Of a stretch of 64,000 nt of DNA, positions 10,641-18,280 are shown in pieces (within the stretch, counting starts at the first letter, position 1; every line of letters starts with the position of its first letter). Source of the DNA: Robinsoniella peoriensis. GTDB lineage: Bacteria; Bacillota; Clostridia; Lachnospirales; Lachnospiraceae. Under the pieces are notes generated by a model. The model was not told the DNA's origin. It ran no database searches and saw nothing but the letters and a program-made list of their open reading frames with translations. The position numbers and the translations under genes were made by a program. The DNA lies in assembly GCF_000797495.1 (NCBI RefSeq), contig NZ_JTGN01000008.1, positions 62,001-126,000 of the forward strand, given 5' to 3'.

Positions 10641-11486
10641 ATGAAGTCAGGTAAATCTAAGAGAATTATGACCCAGTGCGCAAAGCAGCTGATTTGTATC
10701 GCCATGGTTATCATTGTAGTACTTCCTATTATACTGACTCTGTTTGCAGCCTTGAAGACAAGGGGAGACATGATTAAGACATCCCCTCTGCTCCTGCCGG
10801 CACTGGATAAAATTACCTTTGAAAACTTTGAAAGGGTATTGGGAGATAAATATTTATTAGTAGGGTTTAGGAATACGTTTTTAATTGCATTTATCAGTAT
10901 TATTTTCAATATCATGCTGGGATCGGTAACCGCATTTATTCTGGAACGTTTTGAATTCCGTTTTAAGAAAGTTGTATTTGCACTTTTTTTCCTTGGAATG
11001 CTGATTCCTACCTTTGTTACCGAAATTGCAAGGTTTAAGATAATACAGGGAATCGGGGCTTATAATACCCTGGGTGCACCAATCATTATTTATGTGGCAT
11101 CGGATCTGATGCAGCTTTACATTTACCGGCAGTTTATATCCAAGATATCCGTATCGCTGGATGAGAGCGCTTTGCTGGACGGATGCGGTTATTTTGGGCT
11201 GTTTGGCAGAATAATTTTTCCGCTGCTGGCACCGGCAACCGCAACTGTGGTGATTATTAAAGCAATTACAATTATTAATGACATGTACATTCCATACTTA
11301 TATATGCCAAAGAATTCTCTGCGGACACTTACTACATTCCTGATGAACTTTGCCAATGCCCAGCAGGGATCGTGGCAGAGACTGGCAGCAGGTATTATTA
11401 TCGTAATGATACCTACGGTTATTATCTACATTTTCTTCCAGAAATACATTTTGGAAGGGGTTTCAGCAGGAGCTGTTAAGGAATAG
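10641..11486 (+). CDS. CUT1 sugar ABC transporter permease (MalG-like)
   Basis: Second inner-membrane permease (281 aa, about six transmembrane segments). The coupling loop is DESALLDGCGYFGLFGRIIFP (about 169-189), close to the family pattern EAAxxDGA but with Ser and Cys at two usual Ala positions. It starts 1 nt after the first permease's stop, with AGGGAGGG upstream, so the two are translationally coupled. No ATPase follows; the next gene has its own promoter. Confidence 0.92.
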   Translation: MKSGKSKRIMTQCAKQLICIAMVIIVVLPIILTLFAALKTRGDMIKTSPLLLPALDKITFENFERVLGDKYLLVGFRNTFLIAFISIIFNIMLGSVTAFILERFEFRFKKVVFALFFLGMLIPTFVTEIARFKIIQGIGAYNTLGAPIIIYVASDLMQLYIYRQFISKISVSLDESALLDGCGYFGLFGRIIFPLLAPATATVVIIKAITIINDMYIPYLYMPKNSLRTLTTFLMNFANAQQGSWQRLAAGIIIVMIPTVIIYIFFQKYILEGVSAGAVKE

Positions 11487-11527
11487 GTTAAACACCCCTT
11501 TGGCCTTTGTAAAATACCCGGATATCA

Positions 11528-11556
11528 TTGTAGGACTTCAAATTCCATGCTATAAT
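11528..11556 (+). promoter_or_regulatory. SigA-type promoter of the GGDEF gene
   Basis: TTGTAG (11528-11533), a 17-bp spacer and TATAAT (11551-11556), 61 bp before the start codon of the cyclase gene. Confidence 0.6.
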
Positions 11557-11617
11557 AGGGATTATGAATTATGGTCATAAATGGCATCAGGAGTAATAAC
11601 AGACAGAGGGGATTTGT

Positions 11618-12931
11618 ATGGAGAAAGATGATAAAAAAGCATTGAGCATGCAGAGTTTCGTATTTGACTCGTTATTAAATAATATGAATGCTGTGTTGTA
11701 TGTAAGTGACATAGAAACGGACGAGATTATATTTATGAGTAAAAACATGCAGGAGATCTTTGGGGTGGAAAATCCGGAAGGAAAGATTTGCTGGCAGATT
11801 TTACAGCGGGGAATGAACCACCGGTGTTCTTTTTGCCCGATTGCACATTTGCTGGAACAGGACAGCGAAACGCCTTTCTTCGTCTGGGAAGAAGAGAATA
11901 CGGCTACGGGACGTATATACGAAAATTATGACAGTCTGATCAGATGGGCGGACGGCAGGCTGGTTCATTTACAGCATTCCGTTGATATTACGGAATTCAA
12001 GCGCATTACGGAAATTGCAAGTAAGGATGAGTTAACCGGGATGTTTAACCGGCGTGCAGGGAAATTAATGCTGCAGGAAGCTTTAAAAAAACTGCAGGGA
12101 ACGGAAAGAACCCTGTGTGTATGCCTTTATGATCTCAACGGATTAAAACAGATCAATGATGTATATGGGCATTATGAGGGAGATAAAAGCATCTCCTATA
12201 TAGCGCAGGCTGCACTGGATAATTTAACAGCGGATGATATGGCATTCCGGCTCAGCGGAGATGAATTTGTAATTATTTTCATGGATATCTGCCTGGAGGA
12301 GGCAGATGGCAGGGTACGTTCCATTCAGAAAGATCTGAAGCAGATTGTGAAGGAAAAGGCAGTTTCACATGAAGTATCCTTCTGTTATGGGATTGTGGAA
12401 ATAACAGGAAAGGACGAATTTTCTGTATCCAAAGTTATATCCCTGGCGGATGAGGAAATGTATCGTCAAAAAAAGGTGTATCACATCAAAAAAGCAGAAG
12501 AGAGATTAAGCGGAAGTCTTTCTGAATATCAGGCTGCAGTAGAGGATTTTGATTATGATAAAGAGCACCTGTATGATGCTCTGATGGAGAGCACAGATGA
12601 CTACATATACGTAGGCAACATGAAAACCGGTACTTTTCGGTATTCTCCTGCCATGGTAGAAGAATTCGGGCTTCCGGGGCAGGTTATCCCTAATGCGGCA
12701 GCCGTCTGGGGGAGTCTTATTCATCCGGATGATAAAAAATGTTTTCTGGAAGCTAATCAGGAAATTGCCGATGGAAGGGTAAATACTCACAATGTAAAAT
12801 ACCGGGCACAAAAACCCAGTGGGGAATGGATCTGGTTAAGATGCAGAGGTTACCTGATCCGCGATAAATATGATATTCCGGAACTGTTTGCAGGATTTAT
12901 ATCAAAAGTGAAAGATCCTTCTCTGGATTGA
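11618..12931 (+). CDS. PAS-GGDEF-PAS diguanylate cyclase
   Basis: Cytosolic protein of 437 aa predicted to make cyclic di-GMP from GTP. An N-terminal PAS domain (about 13-130) contains the Cys pair CSFC. The GGDEF domain (about 135-290) has LSGDEF at 212-217, a functional variant with Ser in place of the first Gly, plus the preceding DLNGLKQIND block. A C-terminal PAS_3-like domain (about 318-430) ends with WIWLRCRGYLIRDK. No transmembrane segments are seen, and no RxxD inhibitory site stands five residues before the motif. The arrangement with a PAS on both sides of the cyclase is less common than PAS-GGDEF. It is a monocistronic unit with its own promoter and a strong terminator. The signal sensed is unknown; the CxxC could be redox- or metal-responsive (inference). 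Confidence 0.88.
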   Translation: MEKDDKKALSMQSFVFDSLLNNMNAVLYVSDIETDEIIFMSKNMQEIFGVENPEGKICWQILQRGMNHRCSFCPIAHLLEQDSETPFFVWEEENTATGRIYENYDSLIRWADGRLVHLQHSVDITEFKRITEIASKDELTGMFNRRAGKLMLQEALKKLQGTERTLCVCLYDLNGLKQINDVYGHYEGDKSISYIAQAALDNLTADDMAFRLSGDEFVIIFMDICLEEADGRVRSIQKDLKQIVKEKAVSHEVSFCYGIVEITGKDEFSVSKVISLADEEMYRQKKVYHIKKAEERLSGSLSEYQAAVEDFDYDKEHLYDALMESTDDYIYVGNMKTGTFRYSPAMVEEFGLPGQVIPNAAAVWGSLIHPDDKKCFLEANQEIADGRVNTHNVKYRAQKPSGEWIWLRCRGYLIRDKYDIPELFAGFISKVKDPSLD

Positions 12932-12935
12932 ATAT

Positions 12936-12998
12936 AGCGATAAAGCATGGATGCCATATTATTCTGGCAGAGGATATCAATGCTTTATCGCTTTTGTT
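12936..12998 (+). terminator. Rho-independent terminator of the GGDEF gene
   Basis: Perfect 13-bp stem AGCGATAAAGCAT (12936-12948) with ATGCTTTATCGCT (12980-12992), followed by TTTTGTT. Confidence 0.85.
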
Positions 12999-13080
12999 AT
13001 TGAATGGGAATTTCACAGGACATAAAACAGGACGGTCTGACATATGCTGTGAGTAAGAGATGTACAGGCAGGAGATACGG

Positions 13081-13605
13081 ATGAAGGTACTCGTCTTTCT
13101 TTCTACTTTTATGATTCCCTTTGTTATATTTTATATTGTGGGATACGGACTGCTAATGAAGAAAAATGTTTATGAAACATTTATAAAAGGTGCGGTGGAT
13201 GGATTTCACACCGTAATCCAGATCATGCCTACGCTGATCGGGCTTATGGTTGCAGTTGGAATACTGCGTGCTTCCGGATTCCTGGATATGCTTTCCGGTG
13301 TGCTGGGAGGGCTGCTGCAAAATGTGGGTTTCCCGCCTCAGCTGATGCCGGTCGCAATTGTAAGGATGTTTTCTTCCAGTGCGGCAACGGGGCTGGTATT
13401 GGATATTTTCAAGGAATATGGACCGGATTCGGCAATGGGGATACTTACTTCGATTATGATGAGTTGTACGGAGACCATATTTTATACCATGTCGGTTTAT
13501 TTTATGACGGCAAAAGTAAAGAAGACCAGGTATACATTGGCAGGAGCACTGGTGGCTACGCTGGCGGGGATAATTGCAAGCGTTGTCCTGGCCGGGAGGA
13601 TGTAA
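13081..13605 (+). CDS. SpmB-like spore maturation / nucleoside recognition protein
   Basis: Integral membrane protein of 174 aa with about four to five hydrophobic segments. It resembles SpmB (PIMPTLIGLMVAVGILRASG, FSSSAATGLVLDIFKEYGPDSAMG, MSCTETIFYT), which with SpmA is needed for spore-core dehydration in Bacillus. ATG at 13081 is chosen because GGAG lies 6 nt upstream; an earlier in-frame ATG at 13060 has no good ribosome site. SpmA, normally adjacent, is absent: the neighbours are a GGDEF gene and a two-component operon. It may complement an spmA elsewhere or have another transport role. Confidence 0.8.
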   Translation: MKVLVFLSTFMIPFVIFYIVGYGLLMKKNVYETFIKGAVDGFHTVIQIMPTLIGLMVAVGILRASGFLDMLSGVLGGLLQNVGFPPQLMPVAIVRMFSSSAATGLVLDIFKEYGPDSAMGILTSIMMSCTETIFYTMSVYFMTAKVKKTRYTLAGALVATLAGIIASVVLAGRM

Positions 13606-13611
13606 CCGGAA

Positions 13612-13640
13612 TTGACGTGCCTATTTTTAGATGCTAAAAT
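13612..13640 (+). promoter_or_regulatory. SigA-type promoter of the YesN-kinase-ATPase operon
   Basis: TTGACG (13612-13617), 17-bp spacer, TAAAAT (13635-13640), about 70 bp before the response regulator start. Confidence 0.65.
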
Positions 13641-13711
13641 GAACTCAGCAAAGTGCTTATACAAAAGCATTTACTCAATCAGATGAGTAAAAGGAGAGGG
13701 CAGGTAGCATC

Positions 13712-15331
13712 ATGTTTAAAGTAATGATTGTAGATGATGAGATTTTCATTATCTCTCTGATCGAGAAACTGATCGACTGGGAAAAGTATGGGATGTGTAT
13801 TGTTGGAACGGCAGATAATGGAATGACAGCTTTAGAAGAGGTGAAGCGGCTGCAGCCGGATATCATTATTGTAGATGTCCGCATGCCGGGGTATGACGGA
13901 ATTACGTTTATGCAGAAAGTGCGGGAGTTAAATGATAAAGTAAAGTTCGTGGTCATCAGCGGACATAAGAAGTTTGAATATGCAAAAAGTGCAATGCAGT
14001 ATAATGTGGAAGACTATCTCTTAAAGCCTGTCAGTAAAAATGAACTGGAGCAGATCCTGCAGAAACTGGGAACAAAGCTGGAGTCGGAGAAACAAAATGA
14101 AGCGGTTCTGAAAAAGCTGGATAATCAATTGGGCGTAAGCAAGGGGAAGCTTCGCTCTTATTTTTTTGAACGTATATTAAATGGCAGTCTGAATATTCCT
14201 CCGGAGGATCTCGCGGCAGTGAACCAGACTTTTTTTACAACTTTTAGTCTGGGGATTTTTCAGGTTATCTGTGTGAAGTTAGATGCAGCAGAGTCTATTC
14301 CGGATAAGAATTTTACGGATACGTTAATCGGGCGGGTACAGGAGCTGATGGCGGATGGGCTGGCTGGCTGCTGCTTTGAGTGCCTGGTTAAAACAGAACA
14401 AAATAGCATTACTATGCTGTTGAATTACCAGGCAAACCAGAGAGAGGAAGTCTGGAAAAAGCTCAGGGATAATTTTAAAGGAATCCAGGAAGTGTTGGTT
14501 AAATTTGAACAGTTATATATTACAATGGGGATGGGAAGAGAGGTAACGGGGCTTTCTGGTTTTTCGGAGAGCTATGGCTCTGCTGAAAAATGCCTGTATA
14601 CCAGAACCGCACTTGAAATTGGAGCTATTATACAGGATTCTATGGTTAAAGAAGATCCCGGAATAATTGATATTATATTTTCAGATGAAGCCAGGGTAAG
14701 ACTTGCAGAGTCATTTAAAAGCTTTCAGGTTGACAAGATTAAATTACAGGTTCTGGGGGCATTTTCGGCGGGGGATGAATACCGTTACCGTGATACATGC
14801 ATTTATCATGAGATACTGCAGTTTATTCACCGGAAGTTTTATGAATATCTCAGGCAGATTGACATTTATAAAGGCAGTTATGAAGATTTGGAAGTACAGC
14901 TGATGGAAAAGCTGCTCTGGTGTTATACGCCCAGGCAGACAGCAGCCGCGCTGATGGATCAGATCAGTATTTTTATTGAAGAATATACACAGAACAGCAA
15001 AGGTGGTGAGAACCCTTCCATACGAATTGCGAAAAAGTATATTGCCGAAAATTATGCCAAGAATATCTCAATGGCATCTGTAGCAGAGGTGGTCAATCTG
15101 AGCGGTGTATATTTCAGCGTACTTTTTAAGAAAGAGGTTGGGACAAACTTTGTTGATTATCTGAATCAATACCGGATTGATATGGCGAAGAAGCTGTTAA
15201 AAGATGTGAGGTATAATGTAAACGAGGTGGCAGGACTTGTGGGATTTTCCGATGCCAGATATTTTTCCAAGATGTTTAAAAAAAACGTAGGGGTTAAGCC
15301 AACGGAATATCGAAGCAGAAATGTAACGTAA
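13712..15331 (+). CDS. YesN-type response regulator (REC + AraC HTH)
   Basis: DNA-binding response regulator of 539 aa. The receiver domain (about 1-120) has MIVDDE, phosphoacceptor Asp in IIIVDVRMPGYDG and Lys in LLKPVSKNE. A long middle region (about 125-425) without clear motifs resembles the linker of YesN proteins. Two AraC helix-turn-helix motifs (about 435-537) end with VAGLVGFSDARYFSKMFKKNVGVKPTEYR. It is first in an operon with a histidine kinase (33 nt downstream) and an RbsA-like degenerate ATPase. It probably activates the Rbs-type transporter genes that follow at 18.3 kb (inference from proximity). Confidence 0.9.
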   Translation: MFKVMIVDDEIFIISLIEKLIDWEKYGMCIVGTADNGMTALEEVKRLQPDIIIVDVRMPGYDGITFMQKVRELNDKVKFVVISGHKKFEYAKSAMQYNVEDYLLKPVSKNELEQILQKLGTKLESEKQNEAVLKKLDNQLGVSKGKLRSYFFERILNGSLNIPPEDLAAVNQTFFTTFSLGIFQVICVKLDAAESIPDKNFTDTLIGRVQELMADGLAGCCFECLVKTEQNSITMLLNYQANQREEVWKKLRDNFKGIQEVLVKFEQLYITMGMGREVTGLSGFSESYGSAEKCLYTRTALEIGAIIQDSMVKEDPGIIDIIFSDEARVRLAESFKSFQVDKIKLQVLGAFSAGDEYRYRDTCIYHEILQFIHRKFYEYLRQIDIYKGSYEDLEVQLMEKLLWCYTPRQTAAALMDQISIFIEEYTQNSKGGENPSIRIAKKYIAENYAKNISMASVAEVVNLSGVYFSVLFKKEVGTNFVDYLNQYRIDMAKKLLKDVRYNVNEVAGLVGFSDARYFSKMFKKNVGVKPTEYRSRNVT

Positions 15332-15364
15332 ATGATTTGTTAAAATTGAATTACGGAGGTACCC

Positions 15365-16468
15365 ATGAAAAATATTAAGAAAAAATTCATGCCGGGTAAA
15401 TTAAACAGCAGCGGAGTGATGCTGGCTGCAGCGGTAAATCTTCTGCTGCCAAGCTTCTTATGCCTGATTGGAAAAGAAATAGCAGATTTTCAGATCATAA
15501 ACAATTATATAGAGGAAACATCCATTGGATACTATCAGAAAATCGTCTTCTTGTGCCTGGGACTCAGCATTGTAATCCTGGGGGTAATAGATTATATTTT
15601 TCTGATCAAGCCGGTTTTTCATCTGGAAAGCACAGTAGAAGAGTATAAAACCCTCACCAGGATGGAGGACAGTGCGGTATATGAGAAGTATCTTGCAGAC
15701 TCTTCCATAGAACGGATGTTTCTGGAAATGCTGGAGGAACAGAAGTTTATCCAACAGCAAAACCAGATTGCTGAAAATCAACGGCAGGAGACGGAGCTGC
15801 TGGCACTGCAGACTCAGATTAATCCCCACTTTTTGTATAATACCCTGGACTCCATCAGGGGGCTCGCCCTGATTCATGATGTGGAGGAAATAGCGGCGAT
15901 GACAGAGGCTCTATCCAGACTATTCCGCAATATGATTGCCAAAGATGGGAAACTGTTAACCTTGCGGGAAGAGCTTGAAAACGTGGAGAATTATATGCTG
16001 ATACAGGAATTTCGCTTCCAGGGGAGATTTGCCTACATCTGTGAGGTGGAAAAAAGCCTGCTGGACCGCTATCAGATTCCCAATCTGATATTGCAGCCGA
16101 TTGTGGAGAATGCTATTATGCACGGATTAGAAAATAAGAACGGGAGAGGGCACCTGGTAATCAGTGGATATGTAACAGAGAAGCGGCTTGTTCTGAATGT
16201 TACGGATGACGGTGTGGGAATAGAAGAGGAGGCACTGGAATACCTGAAGAAGCGATTAAAGAGCAAAGAGCGGTCATCGCCCAGGGAAGCGGCAAAGTTT
16301 CATACCGGAATTGCACTTATTAATATCAGCCAGCGGATTAAGCTGCGTTTTGGTGAGATCTATGGAATTGCCATAGAGAGCACACCCGGTGTAGGGACGA
16401 CTACGGAGCTTATATTGCCCTGCATTGAAGTGGAGGACAGGCAGGTAAAGGGAAGTATCTATGAATAG
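15365..16468 (+). CDS. LytS/YesM-family histidine kinase with minimal sensor domain
   Basis: Membrane histidine kinase of 367 aa. Two transmembrane segments (about 17-36 and 60-80) flank an extracellular loop of only about 25 residues, so no Cache or dCache ligand domain is present, unlike typical YesM kinases of about 580 aa. A coiled-coil (about 110-145) leads to the His_kinase domain with QINPHFLYNTLDSIR (phosphoacceptor H155), then an HATPase domain with LQPIVENAIMHGL and TDDGVGIEEE. The 3' end overlaps the ATPase gene by 8 nt. The short loop implies that the signal comes from another protein, possibly the neighbouring ABC ATPase or the Rbs-type permease (inference). Confidence 0.88.
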   Translation: MKNIKKKFMPGKLNSSGVMLAAAVNLLLPSFLCLIGKEIADFQIINNYIEETSIGYYQKIVFLCLGLSIVILGVIDYIFLIKPVFHLESTVEEYKTLTRMEDSAVYEKYLADSSIERMFLEMLEEQKFIQQQNQIAENQRQETELLALQTQINPHFLYNTLDSIRGLALIHDVEEIAAMTEALSRLFRNMIAKDGKLLTLREELENVENYMLIQEFRFQGRFAYICEVEKSLLDRYQIPNLILQPIVENAIMHGLENKNGRGHLVISGYVTEKRLVLNVTDDGVGIEEEALEYLKKRLKSKERSSPREAAKFHTGIALINISQRIKLRFGEIYGIAIESTPGVGTTTELILPCIEVEDRQVKGSIYE

Positions 16469-17969
16469 AGAAATTCTGAGAATGGAAGAAATAGAAAGTT
16501 ATCTGGGAGGGAAAAAAATTTTAAGCGGTGCCAGGCTAAACTTGTTCCAGAATGAGATTATTGGAATTATCGGAGTAAATTATTCTGGAAAATCTACCCT
16601 GATTGGGGGGATAGCAGGATTTTATCCCTATGCGGCAGGAAGATCATATCTGAATGAGGAAAGTATTCGTATCACTTCTATTGAACAGGCGAGAAAAGCG
16701 GGTATATTTTATATACAGAAGCAATCTTCATTAATTGAGGACTTTACAATATTAGAAAACCTTTTTCTGACGGTAAAAGAGAAAACCGTTCTAATAAACA
16801 AAAAGGAAGTGAGAAACCAATGCCTTGAGATTATGGAATTATTGGAAGTTCAGGCGGATATTACGGACAAGGTGGGGACGCTGTCTTTTAAAAACAGGAT
16901 CTTGGTGGAAATTGCAAAGGCAATTGTCTATGATGTAAGGATATTGGTTATGGACGATGTATTAAACGGAATGTCACAGGAAGCGCTCAAGTGGTTTTCA
17001 AAACTTTTTTACATACTGCGTTCGCTCCGCATCAGTATTATTTTGGTTGAGACAACTTTACGCTGTCTGAAACCATATTGCGACCGGTTATTTATTATGC
17101 GGGATGGGAAGACGGCAGCGGTTTTGGATAAAAAGCATCTAAAAGAAGATGAGATCATTTCTTACATGATCGGTTATCCGCTGAACGAAAGAGAAGAAGG
17201 GATTCGTGCAGTTCCAAAAGAGCTTCCCAGATTAGAAAATCTTCTGGAATTTTCAGATGTATATTTTGAAAATATTCTCCATGGTCTGGATTTTAAAGTT
17301 ACTAAAGGCAGCATTACCGGGATGCTGAATGTGAATAAAAACTCCGGGAAGGCAGTGGAAAGGCTGCTTATGGGTCTTGGCAGTGCGGATAAGGGAGAGA
17401 TTATATTTGATGGGAAAACGCTGCTCCTAAAGTCCACGGAACAGGCATTGCAGGCAGGGATTGCTGTAGTGCCCGAAGATGACCGGATCTTCTGGGAATT
17501 CAGTATAGAAGAAAATATTATGATGTCTGCACTTAAAATGAACAGAGGGCTGGCAGGACGGTTAAACCGTGGGGAATTAAAATACATATCCGGGGAATTA
17601 TTTTCCGACTATATGAAATCCGCATGCCCATACTGTACTTTAGATTCTTGTGTGCCGGAAAGCCGGTTAGCTCAGAAGAAAATAGCACTTTGCAGAGTTC
17701 TGGCATCTGATCCTGCGCTGATAGTCCTGGTAAATCCCGCACAGACTATAGATGTGATATCCAAAGACAGTATATACGCAGATATTATGACATTGAAGGC
17801 AAAAGGGAAAACTGTACTTCTCATAACTTCTGATATTAAGGAGATGTTCGATGTATGCGACAGAATTATTGTAGTAAACCAGGGAAAGACAAAGGCGACA
17901 TTTAGCGTAACGGATGGAAACAGGGATCAGTTGCTGCAAAGCTATGGGGAGAGTCTGAGGGATATCTGA
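16461..17969 (+). CDS. Degenerate RbsA-like tandem ABC ATPase
   Basis: Cytosolic protein of 502 aa with the two-cassette layout of RbsA/MglA sugar importers but eroded catalytic motifs. The N-cassette keeps Walker A (GVNYSGKST, about 39-47) and a Q-loop (YIQKQSS), but the signature is LSFKN instead of LSGGQ, Walker B ends MDD-V instead of DE, and the switch His is lost (LVETTLR). In the C-cassette Walker A is NVNKNSGKA, the signature LAQKK, and the DEPTRGIDVG block is NPAQTIDVIS. Hydrolysis is therefore unlikely in the C half and doubtful in the N half, though ATP binding by the N half is plausible. It is translationally coupled to the kinase gene (8-nt overlap) and has no permease of its own. 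A regulatory or coupling role is more likely than transport (inference). Confidence 0.82.
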   Translation: MNREILRMEEIESYLGGKKILSGARLNLFQNEIIGIIGVNYSGKSTLIGGIAGFYPYAAGRSYLNEESIRITSIEQARKAGIFYIQKQSSLIEDFTILENLFLTVKEKTVLINKKEVRNQCLEIMELLEVQADITDKVGTLSFKNRILVEIAKAIVYDVRILVMDDVLNGMSQEALKWFSKLFYILRSLRISIILVETTLRCLKPYCDRLFIMRDGKTAAVLDKKHLKEDEIISYMIGYPLNEREEGIRAVPKELPRLENLLEFSDVYFENILHGLDFKVTKGSITGMLNVNKNSGKAVERLLMGLGSADKGEIIFDGKTLLLKSTEQALQAGIAVVPEDDRIFWEFSIEENIMMSALKMNRGLAGRLNRGELKYISGELFSDYMKSACPYCTLDSCVPESRLAQKKIALCRVLASDPALIVLVNPAQTIDVISKDSIYADIMTLKAKGKTVLLITSDIKEMFDVCDRIIVVNQGKTKATFSVTDGNRDQLLQSYGESLRDI

Positions 17970-18079
17970 AACGGATTATGGATGCTGGTTAAAAGCGCCC
18001 GGCAGAAGTTGTGTCAATGAAAAACAACAAAGGTTTCTTAAAAAATATATACAATGAAATAGAGAATATTAAGATAAGG

Positions 18080-18122
18080 ATATCATAAATGACACATTGT
18101 CATTGTGGTATCTTTATTTTTA
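18080..18122 (+). terminator. Terminator after the sensor operon
   Basis: Hairpin with AATGACA / TGTCATT (loop CAT) and outer ATATCA / TGGTAT, followed by CTTTATTTTTAT. It lies in the 311-bp AT-rich gap 17970-18280, which separates the sensor operon from the transporter operon and also holds the promoter at 18190. Nothing else was recognised in that gap. Confidence 0.6.
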
Positions 18123-18189
18123 TGGTCTAAAATATATAAAAAATAGTGAAAAAAGATAAAAATGAACACAATATATTAAATTTAGTGCA

Positions 18190-18218
18190 TTGTTGCGGCT
18201 CCCTGGGACAGATATAAT
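18190..18218 (+). promoter_or_regulatory. Promoter of the Rbs-type transporter operon
   Basis: TTGTTG (18190-18195), 17-bp spacer, perfect TATAAT (18213-18218), 62 bp before the ATPase start. The weak -35 with a perfect -10 fits an activated promoter, perhaps driven by the YesN regulator encoded just upstream. Confidence 0.55.
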
Positions 18219-18280
18219 AGGTACAGAAACAAAAACAAATAATTCTTGCAAGAATTGAGGGTGTAAACAGGAGGAAGGTT

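Noticed and set aside
16461..17969. Treating the degenerate RbsA-like gene as a pseudogene
   Set aside because: The frame is full length, has no stops or frameshifts, and is translationally coupled to the kinase gene, so a maintained protein is more likely.
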